From: Sphingomonas hengshuiensis
Lineage (GTDB): Bacteria; Pseudomonadota; Alphaproteobacteria; Sphingomonadales; Sphingomonadaceae
Direction: 5' to 3'
Assembly (NCBI RefSeq): GCF_000935025.1
Contig: NZ_CP010836.1
Location: forward strand, 4,402,001 to 4,466,000
DNA length: 64,000 nucleotides
The notes under the pieces are model-generated. The model searched no databases, was not told where the DNA came from, and saw only the letters and a list, made by a program, of their open reading frames with translations. The position numbers and the translations under genes are program-made. This document shows, in pieces, positions 27,009 through 35,273 of the stretch (within the stretch, counting starts at the first letter, position 1; the number at the start of each line of letters is the position of its first letter).

Positions 27009-28790
27009 GTGCAGGACCCCCGCGACATTCTCCGCAAGACCTTTGGCTTTCCCGACTTTCGCGGGGTCCAGCCGCAGGTGATCGCACGGGTGATGGCGGG
27101 GGCCAATACGCTGGCGGTGATGCCGACGGGTGCGGGCAAGTCGCTGTGCTATCAGGTGCCCAGCCTCGCGCTGGAGGGGACGTGCGTCGTCGTGTCGCCG
27201 CTGATCGCGCTGATGCACGACCAGCTCCGCGCGGCCGAGGCGGTGGGCATCCGCGCCGCGACGCTGACCAGCGCCGACGAGAATCGCGACGAGACGATCG
27301 CGCGGTTCCGGGCGGGGGAGCTGGACCTGCTCTATGTCGCGCCGGAGCGGGCGTCGAACGAGAGCTTCCGGCGGTTGCTGGAGCAGGCCAGGCTGAGCCT
27401 GTTCGCGATCGACGAGGCGCATTGCGTGTCCGAATGGGGGCATGATTTCCGCCCCGACTATCGCCTGCTGCGCCCGTTGCTCGATCGATTCGAAGGCGTT
27501 CCCCGGCTGGCGCTGACCGCGACCGCCGATGCGCATACCCGCGCCGACATCGCCGAACAGCTCGGCATCCCGCAGGACGGGATGATCGTCGCGGGGTTCG
27601 ACCGGCCCAATATCCGCTATGCGATCGCCCCGCGCGAAAACACCACGCGCCAGATCCAGGACCTGCTCGCCGAGCAGCCGGGGCCGGGGATCGTCTATGC
27701 GCAGAGCCGCGCGGGGGTGGACAAGCTGGCGGCGACGCTGGCGGCGGGCGGGCGGCGGGTGCTGCCCTATCATGCCGGGCTCGACCCGCAGGTGCGCCGC
27801 CGCAACCAGGCGGCGTTCGTCGCCTCCGAGGACATGGTGATCGTCGCGACGATCGCGTTCGGGATGGGGATCGACAAGCCCGATGTCCGCTTCGTCGCGC
27901 ATGCCGGGCTGCCCAAGTCGATCGAGGCCTATTATCAGGAAACCGGGCGCGCCGGGCGCGATGGCGATCCGGCGGTGGCGCATCTGTTCTGGGGCGCCGA
28001 CGATTTCGCGCGCGCGCGCCAGCGGATCGGCGAAGTCGAGCCGGCGCGCCAGCCGGGCGAGCGGACGCGGTTGGCCGCCTTGGGCGCGCTGGTCGAGACC
28101 GCCGGATGCCGCCGCCGCATCCTGCTGCGCCATTTCGGCGAGGACGCGCCCGAGACCTGCGGCAATTGCGACAACTGCCTCTCGCCCCCCGCCGCCGTCG
28201 ATGCCAGTGTCGTCGCGCAGAAATTCCTGTCGGCCGTGTTCCGCACCGGCATGAGCTTTGGCGCGGGCTATATCGAGAGCATATTGCTCGGCCAGTCGAC
28301 CGAGCGCAGCATGACCAACGGGCATGAGGCGCTGTCGGTGTTCGGGATTGTGTCGGGTGAGGAAGCGGCGCTGATCAAGCCGGTCGCGCGCGCGCTGCTG
28401 CTGCGCGACGCGCTGCGCGCCAACGAGCATGGCGGGCTGGAATTCGGCCCCGGCGCCAAGCCGATCCTGAAGGGCGCCGCGGACGTCAAGCTGGTGCTGC
28501 CGCCCAAGCGCGAGCGGCGCGGGCGGAGGGGTGCTGCGGGTGCTGGCGGCGGCGGCGGGGCGAACCCGGTCGGGCATCCGCTGTTCGAGGCACTGCGCGC
28601 CAAACGCCGCGAGATCGCGCAGGAAACCGGGCTGCCGCCCTATGTGATCTTCCATGATTCGGTGCTGCGCGACATGGCGCTGGCGCGGCCCGACACCATG
28701 GCCGCGCTGGGCCAGATTTCGGGCGTTGGCGCGCGCAAGCTGGAAGCCTATGGTTCGGCGTTCCTGACCGTGATCCGCGAGGCGGAATGA
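27009..28790 (+). CDS. recQ: ATP-dependent DNA helicase RecQ
   Basis: A 3'-5' helicase for recombination and fork repair. The likely GTG start at 27009 gives 593 residues beginning at the family start DPRDILRKTFGFPDFRGVQ. An upstream ATG would add 37 unconserved residues. Walker A MPTGAGKSLCYQ is at residues 38-49, the DEAH box is IDEAHCVSEWGHDFRPDY, the RQC zinc Cys are in CRRRILLRHFGE and CGNCDNC, and the HRDC domain (HPLFEALRAKRREIAQE) is at the end. GGGGATAGGGG lies before the start. Confidence 0.95.
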   Translation: MQDPRDILRKTFGFPDFRGVQPQVIARVMAGANTLAVMPTGAGKSLCYQVPSLALEGTCVVVSPLIALMHDQLRAAEAVGIRAATLTSADENRDETIARFRAGELDLLYVAPERASNESFRRLLEQARLSLFAIDEAHCVSEWGHDFRPDYRLLRPLLDRFEGVPRLALTATADAHTRADIAEQLGIPQDGMIVAGFDRPNIRYAIAPRENTTRQIQDLLAEQPGPGIVYAQSRAGVDKLAATLAAGGRRVLPYHAGLDPQVRRRNQAAFVASEDMVIVATIAFGMGIDKPDVRFVAHAGLPKSIEAYYQETGRAGRDGDPAVAHLFWGADDFARARQRIGEVEPARQPGERTRLAALGALVETAGCRRRILLRHFGEDAPETCGNCDNCLSPPAAVDASVVAQKFLSAVFRTGMSFGAGYIESILLGQSTERSMTNGHEALSVFGIVSGEEAALIKPVARALLLRDALRANEHGGLEFGPGAKPILKGAADVKLVLPPKRERRGRRGAAGAGGGGGANPVGHPLFEALRAKRREIAQETGLPPYVIFHDSVLRDMALARPDTMAALGQISGVGARKLEAYGSAFLTVIREAE

Positions 28791-28819
28791 CCCGCCCCGC
28801 CCCTGGGAGAATGCCCGCA

Positions 28820-29245
28820 ATGCGCCGTATCGACGAAACCATCAGCGTTGCCCCCCAGATCGCGCCCGAGGATGTGGCGGCGCTGGCAGCGGCGGGGTTT
28901 ATAGCGATCGTCAACAACCGCCCCGATGACGAGGATATGGGCCAGCCGAGCGGCGCCGCAGTGCAGGCGGCGGCGGAGGCGGCGGGGCTGTCTTATGCGG
29001 CGATTCCGGTCACCCATGCGGGGTTTTCGTTGCAACAGGTCGAGGCGATGGCGGCGGTGCTGACCGGCGCGAGCGGCCCGGTGCTGGCCTTTTGCCGATC
29101 GGGGACGCGGTCGTGCAATTTGTGGGCGCTGGCACAGGCGAGCCAGGGCGGCGATCCCGATACGCTGACCGCCAAGGCGGCGGGCGCTGGCTATGATATT
29201 TCGGGACTCCGCCCGCTGCTCGACCAGCTTTCCGCCCGGGGATGA
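28820..29245 (+). CDS. TIGR01244 family sulfur transferase/phosphatase (DUF442, Blh-like)
   Basis: A small protein-tyrosine-phosphatase fold protein also found fused to persulfide dioxygenase-like domains, linked to sulfide metabolism. The 141 residues begin RRIDETISVAPQIAPEDV and include IVNNRPDDEDMGQPSG and the active-site loop LAFCRSGTRSCNLWAL with the nucleophile Cys. ATG at 28820 is preferred to ATG 28811 because GGGAGA is nine bases upstream. It lies 29 bases after recQ and overlaps the next gene by ATGA-type coupling. Confidence 0.87.
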   Translation: MRRIDETISVAPQIAPEDVAALAAAGFIAIVNNRPDDEDMGQPSGAAVQAAAEAAGLSYAAIPVTHAGFSLQQVEAMAAVLTGASGPVLAFCRSGTRSCNLWALAQASQGGDPDTLTAKAAGAGYDISGLRPLLDQLSARG

Positions 29246-29601
29246 ACCCGCTCGCCGTCCTCGGCGCGTCGCTGGCGGCGGTGCTGGGGCTGGCGTTGAT
29301 CGCGCGGCTGTTGGGGCTGGGCGGCGGGGGAATCGCTGGCGAGGACGCGGCGATGACCGAGGCGGAGGCGATGCTGTCTGGGTTCGACGGCGTGCGCGCG
29401 GTGGTGGGCAGCGATGGGCGGGCTGCGCTGGTTTGGGGCGCGGATGGCAGTGTTGCGCTGCTCAAGCTGCACGGTGCGCAGGTCGCGGCGCGGCGGCTGC
29501 CCGGGGATTTCGCGCGGGAGGTGACGCCGAAAGGGCTGGTGGTCGACAGCGGCGAGCGCGGGTTTGGGCGGGTGCTGCTGGCGGGGGTTGCTGCGCTTTA
29601 G
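29242..29601 (+). CDS. Hypothetical single-span membrane protein
   Basis: I do not recognise the family. The 119 residues start with a transmembrane helix (LAVLGASLAAVLGLALIARLL), then a Gly-rich turn and a soluble domain of about 80 residues with alternating strands (GVRAVVGSDGRAALVWG, GSVALLKLHGAQVAARRL). It is translationally coupled to the TIGR01244 gene. The soluble part probably faces the periplasm. A REP pair with a T-run follows the stop. Confidence 0.65.
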   Translation: MNPLAVLGASLAAVLGLALIARLLGLGGGGIAGEDAAMTEAEAMLSGFDGVRAVVGSDGRAALVWGADGSVALLKLHGAQVAARRLPGDFAREVTPKGLVVDSGERGFGRVLLAGVAAL

Positions 29602-29631
29602 GGTCGGATGACATCAGCTCGATCCATCGCC

Positions 29632-29700
29632 ACCGTTCGCCCTGAGCTTGTCGAAGGGCATTGGGTCTCACTGTGCTTCGACAAGCTCAGCACGAACGGT
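29632..29700. repeat. Inverted REP pair (BIME-like)
   Basis: Arms at 29632-29660 and 29672-29700 (29 bases each, four mismatches) flank an 11-base loop; the core is CTGAGCTTGTCGAAG. The right arm is followed by TTTTTG, so the hairpin may also terminate the upstream operon. A single copy of the same unit is at 25391. Confidence 0.85.
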
Positions 29701-29784
29701 TTTTGTTCGGTATGACGCGACCCATTGGCCATGCTGCGGCGCGGCGTGACATGCTTACTGACATTGCGGTAAGCAAGCGATGCG

Positions 29785-30744
29785 ATGCTGCCCGACCCCG
29801 TCACGCTTGCGATACCCGCCTTTGTCGCGCTGGTGCTGGCCGAGATGCTGGTCGCGCGTGCGAAGGACCGGCGGCGCTATTGCCCGCGCGATACGCTGAC
29901 CTCGCTGATGCTCGGGCTGGGGAGCACCGTCGCGGGGCTGGTCGCGGGGGGCATGGTGTTCGCGATTGCCGGCTGGGTGTGGCAGTTTCGGCTCTTCGAC
30001 ATCGGCTGGGGCTGGGTTTGGTTCGTTATCGCCTTCGTGCTCGACGACCTCGCTTATTACGCTTTCCACCGGTCGGCGCATCGGGTGCGCTGGTTCTGGG
30101 CGAGCCATGTCATCCACCATTCGAGCCAGCATTATAATCTGTCGACTGCGCTGCGGCAGAGCTGGACGAGCTTTTTCAGCCTGAACTTCCTGTTCCGGCT
30201 GCCGCTGTTCCTGATCGGCTTTCCGCCGGCGATGGTGTTCTTCGTCGCGGGGGTGAACCTCGTCTATCAATTCTGGATCCATACCGAGACGATCGGGCGG
30301 ATGCCGCGCTGGTTCGAGGCGGTGATGAACACGCCGTCGCACCACCGCGTCCACCATGCGACCAATCCGCGCTATCTCGACACCAACTATGCCGGGGTGT
30401 TCATCCTGTGGGACCGCTGGTTCGGGACCTTCACGCCCGAGCGCGACGACGAGCGGCCGCGCTATGGCATCGTCAAGGATCTGGGCAGCTTCAACATAGT
30501 GTGGGCCGCAACGCACGAATGGGTCGGCATCGCGCGCGACCTGCGCGGGGCGCCCGACTGGCGGGCGCGCCTGAACTATATGATCCGGCCGCCGGGGTGG
30601 AGCCATGACGGCAGCCGCGACACGTCCGAGACGATCAAGGCCCGCTGGAACGCGCGGCAGAGCGAGGGGGAGAGGCCATGGAAGAAGCCGACATCGTCGT
30701 CATCGGCGCAGGATCGGGCGGGAGCGCCGTCGCAGGCCGGCTGA
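29785..30744 (+). CDS. Sterol desaturase/fatty acid hydroxylase family protein
   Basis: A membrane di-iron oxygenase of the fatty acid hydroxylase superfamily. The 319 residues contain several hydrophobic helices and the conserved histidine boxes HRSAH, HVIHHSSQHYN and SHHRVHH with a further HTET segment, which bind the iron pair. The substrate (a carotenoid, sterol-like lipid or fatty acid) is unknown. ATG at 29785. Its last 67 bases overlap the GMC oxidoreductase gene in another frame, so the two are coupled, and an alcohol made here may be oxidised by that partner. Confidence 0.88.
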   Translation: MLPDPVTLAIPAFVALVLAEMLVARAKDRRRYCPRDTLTSLMLGLGSTVAGLVAGGMVFAIAGWVWQFRLFDIGWGWVWFVIAFVLDDLAYYAFHRSAHRVRWFWASHVIHHSSQHYNLSTALRQSWTSFFSLNFLFRLPLFLIGFPPAMVFFVAGVNLVYQFWIHTETIGRMPRWFEAVMNTPSHHRVHHATNPRYLDTNYAGVFILWDRWFGTFTPERDDERPRYGIVKDLGSFNIVWAATHEWVGIARDLRGAPDWRARLNYMIRPPGWSHDGSRDTSETIKARWNARQSEGERPWKKPTSSSSAQDRAGAPSQAG

Positions 30745-32264
30745 GCGAAGGCGGGAAGTTCACCGTCGCGGTGCTGGAGGCCGGGGGGCGCAACACGGGC
30801 ATCAAGACGATCATGCCGGGGATGATGCCGTTCCAGAGCGCCAAGACCAACTGGGCGTTCGAGACCGTGCCGCAGCCCGGGCTGAATGGGCGCCGCGGAT
30901 ACCAGCCGCGCGGGCGCGGGCTGGGCGGATCGAGCGCGATCAACGCGATGCTCTATATCCGGGGCAACCCGGCGGATTATGACGAGTGGCGCGATCTGGG
31001 CTGTGCCGGATGGGGCTGGGACGAGGTGCTGCCGGTGTTCCGGCGCGCCGAGCATAATGTGCGCGGTGCCGACGACTGGCATGGCGAGGACGGCCCGCTC
31101 TGGGTCAGCGACCAGCACGATGCCCATCCGGGCAGCCGCGCGTTCATCGCGGCGGGGGCGGCGCTGCAAATTCCCGAGAACCCCGATTTCAACGGCGCGC
31201 GGCAGGATGGCCTCGGGCTGTATCAGGTGACGCAGCGGCGCGGCGAGCGTTGGACCGCGGCGCGCGCCTATCTCGACCCGGCGCGGCGGCGCCCGAACGT
31301 GTCGATCCTGTGCGACGCGATGGTCGAGCGCATCCTGTTCGAAGGCGACCGGGCATGGGGCGTCGCCTATCGCCGGGGCGGGCAATCGCGCGAGATCCGC
31401 GCGCGCCGCGCGGTCGTGCTCGCGGCGGGTGCGTTCCAGACGCCGCAGATGCTGATGCTGTCGGGGATCGGGCCGGGCGCGCATCTGCGCGAGATGGGCG
31501 TGCCGGTGCGCGTGGCACGCGACGCCGTGGGCGCGGGGCTCCAGGACCATATCGACTATACCGCGGCGTTCGAGACGGCGGGCAGCTTCTTCCTCGGCAA
31601 GTCGCCTGCGGGCACGCTCAAGTCGCTGGGGTCGATCGCTAAATGGCTGGTGACGCGGCGCGGGGCGATGACCTCGCCCTATGCCGAGGCAGGCGGGTTC
31701 CTGCGCACGGCTTTGGCGGGGGACCGGCCCGACGTGCAGCTCCATTTCCTGATCGCGATCGTCGACGACCATGGCCGCGCCGATGTGAAGGGCCATGGCT
31801 ATAGCTGCCATGCCTGTGTGCTGCGGCCCGAGAGCCGGGGCACGGTGCGGCTGCAATCGCGCGATCCGATGGTGGCGCCGTTGATCGACCCGCAATTCCT
31901 GTCGGCGCCGCGCGACATGGACGTGCTCAAGGCCGGGGTGCGTGCGATGTACCGCATCCTGGAGACGCCGCCGCTGGCGGACTATAAGGGCCGCGACCGC
32001 TATCCGATCGACCTGGCCGACGATGTCGCGCTCGAACGGCTGATCCGCGCGCGGGCGGACACGGTCTATCATCCGGTGGGAACGGCGCGGATGGGATCGG
32101 ACGCGGAGGCGGTATGCGATCCCCGGCTGCGCGTGCGCGGGGTGGAGGGATTGTACGTGGCCGACGCCTCGGTCATGCCCCGGCTGGTGGGGGGCAATAC
32201 CAATGCCCCGAGCATCATGATCGGCGAGCGTTGCGCCGATTTCCTGCGCGAGGGTCTCAAATGA
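30678..32264 (+). CDS. GMC family FAD-dependent oxidoreductase (choline dehydrogenase-like)
   Basis: It oxidises an alcohol group with FAD. The 528 residues start with the FAD motif IVVIGAGSGGSAVAGRLSE, then GLGGSSAINAMLYIRGNP (GMC signature 1), GAFQTPQMLMLSGIGP (signature 2) and the C-terminal catalytic region YHPVGTARMG with GGNTNAPSIMIGER. ATG at 30678 has AGGGGGAGAGG upstream and lies inside the desaturase gene. Similar enzymes act on choline, aldehydes or long-chain alcohols; the substrate is not evident. Confidence 0.9.
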   Translation: MEEADIVVIGAGSGGSAVAGRLSEGGKFTVAVLEAGGRNTGIKTIMPGMMPFQSAKTNWAFETVPQPGLNGRRGYQPRGRGLGGSSAINAMLYIRGNPADYDEWRDLGCAGWGWDEVLPVFRRAEHNVRGADDWHGEDGPLWVSDQHDAHPGSRAFIAAGAALQIPENPDFNGARQDGLGLYQVTQRRGERWTAARAYLDPARRRPNVSILCDAMVERILFEGDRAWGVAYRRGGQSREIRARRAVVLAAGAFQTPQMLMLSGIGPGAHLREMGVPVRVARDAVGAGLQDHIDYTAAFETAGSFFLGKSPAGTLKSLGSIAKWLVTRRGAMTSPYAEAGGFLRTALAGDRPDVQLHFLIAIVDDHGRADVKGHGYSCHACVLRPESRGTVRLQSRDPMVAPLIDPQFLSAPRDMDVLKAGVRAMYRILETPPLADYKGRDRYPIDLADDVALERLIRARADTVYHPVGTARMGSDAEAVCDPRLRVRGVEGLYVADASVMPRLVGGNTNAPSIMIGERCADFLREGLK

Positions 32265-32437
32265 ACGCATCGTTCTGGGTGATGCTGGCTGGGATGCTGT
32301 ATTGCGGCATCGCGTCCTGGCGCGAGTTTCGGCGCGGGAGCCGATGGTTCGCGCTGGCGGGAGCGGCGGTCACGCTCGCGATGCTGATGGTGCCGATCGA
32401 GACGCATGCGGTGAAGATCGACTTGCCGATGCGCTGA
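32261..32437 (+). CDS. Small membrane protein, unknown function
   Basis: The 58 residues carry two hydrophobic segments (FWVMLAGMLYCGIASW and WFALAGAAVTLAMLMV) joined by a short basic loop (REFRRGSR). ATG at 32261 overlaps the GMC oxidoreductase stop, so it is translated with that operon and may assemble with the membrane desaturase. No family is recognised. Confidence 0.6.
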   Translation: MNASFWVMLAGMLYCGIASWREFRRGSRWFALAGAAVTLAMLMVPIETHAVKIDLPMR

Positions 32438-32443
32438 CGGCCA

Positions 32444-32477
32444 TAAAAAATGGGCCGATGGTCGAAACCACCGGCCC
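32444..32477 (-). terminator. Rho-independent terminator of amtB
   Basis: On the minus strand GGGCCGGTGG pairs with CCATCGGCCC around a TTTCGA loop and is followed by ATTTTTTAT. It lies about 65 bases after the amtB stop. In the other direction the stem could also end the GMC operon, but without a T-tract. Confidence 0.85.
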
Positions 32478-32541
32478 AAGTCGTCCGCAGGAGGAACGTC
32501 GGTGGGGCGCCGCTCAGCCGAGCCGGCGGCGCCCGATTTCG

Positions 32542-33966
32542 TCAATAGTTATAGGCACGCTCGCCATGCGCGTTGATGTCGAGCCCTTCGACTTCGACTT
32601 CGGCGCTGGGACGCAGGCCAATGGTGTATTTGAGGACCAGGAACAGGATCGCCGAAACACCGCCCGACCAGACCAGCGTGACGGCGACTGCCTTCAGCTG
32701 GGTGATGACCTGTGCGGCGATGTCATAGGCTTCCGGATGGAAGGCGGCGGGCATGACGGTATAGTCGAAATAGCCCTGGCCCCCCAGCGACGGCGCGGCG
32801 ACGATGCCGGTGCCGATCGCGCCGATGATCCCGCCGACGCAGTGGACGCCGAACACATCGAGCGAGTCATCATATTTCAGCTTGTTCTTCACCGTGGTGA
32901 CGAAGAAGAAGCAGACGAGCGAGGCGACTGCGCCAAGGACGATCGAGGTCATCGGTGCGGCGAAGCCCGCAGCCGGCGTGATCGCGACGAGGCCGGCGAC
33001 GACACCCGAGGCTGCGCCCAGCAGCGACGGCTTGCCATGGACGATCTGCTCGATCACGGCCCAGGCAACGCCCGCCGCCGCAGTCGCGACGAAGGTGTTG
33101 ATGAACGCGACGCCCGCAATGCCATTGGCTTCGAGGTTGGAGCCCGCGTTGAAGCCGAACCAGCCGACCCACAGCAGCGAGGCGCCGATCATCGTCATGG
33201 TCAGCGAGTGCGGCGCCATCGGCTCGGTCTTGTAGCCGATGCGCTTGCCGATCACGAGGCAGCCGACCAGACCGGCGATACCGGCGTTGATGTGAACCAC
33301 GGTGCCACCCGCGAAGTCGAGCGCGCCCATGCCCCAGAGCAGGCCGAAATCACCCGGCGCCGACGGCAGGAAGTCCGGGCCCGCCCAGTACCACACCATG
33401 TGCGCCATCGGGAAATAGACGATGGTAAGCCAGGCGACGACGAACAGGATCAGCGGCGTGAACTTCACCCGCTCCGCGAACGCGCCGACGATCAGCGCGG
33501 GCGTGATGCACGCAAAGGTCATCTGGAAGATCACGAAGACATATTCGGGCAGATAGACGCCGTTGGAGAAGGTCGCGGCGAAGGTGCTGCCGTCGACGCC
33601 CTTCAGGAACAGCTTGGAGAAGCCGCCAACATAGGCGTTCATCGAACCGCCGCTGGTAAAGGCCATCGAATAGCCCCAGCAGACCCAGACGAGCGAGGCG
33701 ACGCAGACGATCGTCAGCACCTGCATCAGCACCGACAGCATGTTCTTGGTACGGACCAGGCCGCCATAGAACAGCGCGAGGCCGGGGACCGACATCATCA
33801 GGACGAGCGCCGACGAGATCAGCATCCAGCTGACATCGCCCTTGTTGACCATGCTGGCGTCGGGCACGACTGCGGCGGCGGGTGCCGCGGCGTCCTGTGC
33901 CCAGGCGGGCAGCGCCGCAAAGGCAGCGAGCCCCGCGGCCGCCGCCAATTTCATTCCATGCTTCAT
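32542..33966 (-). CDS. amtB: Ammonium transporter
   Basis: A trimeric inner-membrane channel for ammonium. The 474 residues begin with a signal peptide (KLAAAAGLAAFAALPAWAQD), then about eleven membrane helices including ALVLMMSVPGLALFYGGLVR, the pore region DFAGGTVVHINAGIAGLVG with the first pore His, and DVFGVHCVGGIIGAIGTG with the second. ATG at 33966 has AGGGGG six bases upstream; ATG at 33981 overlaps the glnK stop but lacks a site. It is cotranscribed with glnK, whose product blocks it under nitrogen excess. Confidence 0.95.
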   Translation of the reverse strand: MKHGMKLAAAAGLAAFAALPAWAQDAAAPAAAVVPDASMVNKGDVSWMLISSALVLMMSVPGLALFYGGLVRTKNMLSVLMQVLTIVCVASLVWVCWGYSMAFTSGGSMNAYVGGFSKLFLKGVDGSTFAATFSNGVYLPEYVFVIFQMTFACITPALIVGAFAERVKFTPLILFVVAWLTIVYFPMAHMVWYWAGPDFLPSAPGDFGLLWGMGALDFAGGTVVHINAGIAGLVGCLVIGKRIGYKTEPMAPHSLTMTMIGASLLWVGWFGFNAGSNLEANGIAGVAFINTFVATAAAGVAWAVIEQIVHGKPSLLGAASGVVAGLVAITPAAGFAAPMTSIVLGAVASLVCFFFVTTVKNKLKYDDSLDVFGVHCVGGIIGAIGTGIVAAPSLGGQGYFDYTVMPAAFHPEAYDIAAQVITQLKAVAVTLVWSGGVSAILFLVLKYTIGLRPSAEVEVEGLDINAHGERAYNY

Positions 33967-33980
33967 CGATACCCCCTTCA

Positions 33981-34391
<411 letters not shown>

Positions 34392-34457
34392 TCAGCGCTG
34401 CGCGTCGCAATCAAATGTTACCGCGCGATAAATTTTTGTGCAGATGCGAAAGCGTGC

Positions 34458-34682
34458 TCAAAAATCAGGCACGATTCCCGACGCCGGATTATCGACGATC
34501 GCGCGGGCGGCGGCGAAATCCTCGTCGTCGACCATCACACGGACCGGGATGAGGAAATAACTGCCGTCGGCGATGCTCGTTCCCGCGTCGAACACGAAGG
34601 ACAGGATTTCCTCCGCCTCCAGCCGCGCCTGGACGAAAAAAGCTTCCTGCCGGTCGAAACGGCCGAGTTCGACGAGTGCCAT
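34458..34682 (-). CDS. DUF2007 family protein
   Basis: Small proteins of this family (putative signal-transducing proteins) are related to the PII-like or ferredoxin-like fold. The 74 residues contain ALVELGRFDRQEAFFVQARLEAE and IPVRVMVDDEDFAAARAI. ATG at 34682. It is divergent from ccdA across 49 bases and lies upstream of the glnK promoter. The function is unknown. Confidence 0.75.
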   Translation of the reverse strand: MALVELGRFDRQEAFFVQARLEAEEILSFVFDAGTSIADGSYFLIPVRVMVDDEDFAAARAIVDNPASGIVPDF

Positions 34683-34696
34683 GGCCGGTCCCTTCG

Positions 34697-34725
34697 TTGA
34701 CGCGCACGGAGCATGCGCATAGCGT
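34697..34725 (+). promoter_or_regulatory. Probable ccdAB promoter
   Basis: TTGACG (34697-34702), 17 bases, TAGCGT (34720-34725). A start six or seven bases on falls at the ccdA ATG (34732), so the message may be leaderless, consistent with the absence of a ribosome binding site. Confidence 0.5.
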
Positions 34726-34734
34726 GTGCGCATG
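34712..34734. promoter_or_regulatory. Palindromic operator over the ccdA start
   Basis: CATGCGCA (34712-34719) and TGCGCATG (34727-34734) form a perfect eight-base inverted repeat with a seven-base spacer. It covers the -10 box and ends on the ccdA start codon, the expected place for a CcdA/CcdAB autorepression site. Confidence 0.65.
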
Positions 34735-34977
34735 AAGCATGACCCCCTCGCCTCGGGCAAGCGCAAAGCCGTCAACCTCTCGCTGGATACCGGCGTGGTC
34801 GCCGCTGCCCGCGAGGCGGGGCTTAACCTTTCGCAGATTTGCGAGGCCGCGCTACGCGAGGCCGCGAAGAAGGAACGTGACCGCCGCTGGGCGGAGGAGA
34901 ATCGCGCGTGGGCGGAGGAACATAATCGGTGGGTGGAGGAGAACGACCTGCCGCTTGAGCACCATCGCCTTTTCTGA
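34732..34977 (+). CDS. ccdA: CcdA family antitoxin
   Basis: CcdA binds and neutralises CcdB and represses its own operon. The 81 residues have an N-terminal ribbon-helix-helix DNA-binding region (KRKAVNLSLDTGVVAAAREAGLNLSQICE) and a charged C-terminal toxin-binding tail rich in Glu, Arg and Trp. ATG at 34732; no ribosome binding site, and a palindrome ends on it. It overlaps ccdB by one base (TGATG). Confidence 0.88.
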   Translation: MKHDPLASGKRKAVNLSLDTGVVAAAREAGLNLSQICEAALREAAKKERDRRWAEENRAWAEEHNRWVEENDLPLEHHRLF

Positions 34978-35273
34978 TGCCGCAATTCGACGTGTACAGG
35001 CTCGCGAGCGGCGATCTGGTCGTGGATTGTCAGGACGACGGCTTCGCCACGATCGGCACCCGTTTCGTCATCCCGCTCGCCGCCCCCGGAGGTAGCGCTC
35101 CGACCACGCCCCGTCTGCATCCCGAATTCCGAGTCAACGGGATGCCGATGGTGCTGATGACCGAATTCGCCTCAGCCGTTCGTACCTCGGCGTTGGGGGC
35201 TCGCGTCGATTCGCTTGCGTCGGAGCGGTTCCGCATTCTGGGGGCAATCGACGTGCTTACCGGAAGCGGCTGA
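34977..35273 (+). CDS. ccdB: CcdB family toxin
   Basis: CcdB toxins poison DNA gyrase. The 98 residues follow the family: QFDVYRLASGDLVVDCQDD, RFVIPLAAPGG, HPEFRVNGMPMVLMTEFAS and SERFRILGAIDVL. The C-terminus ends LTGSG rather than the Trp-Gly-Ile needed for gyrase killing by F-plasmid CcdB, so toxicity is uncertain. It abuts the convergent tldD gene with no gap between the stop codons. Confidence 0.85.
   Translation: MPQFDVYRLASGDLVVDCQDDGFATIGTRFVIPLAAPGGSAPTTPRLHPEFRVNGMPMVLMTEFASAVRTSALGARVDSLASERFRILGAIDVLTGSG

Noticed and set aside
26913..28820. A 635-codon antisense frame over recQ
   Set aside because: The recQ motifs are clear and complete; the shadow frame has no recognisable features.
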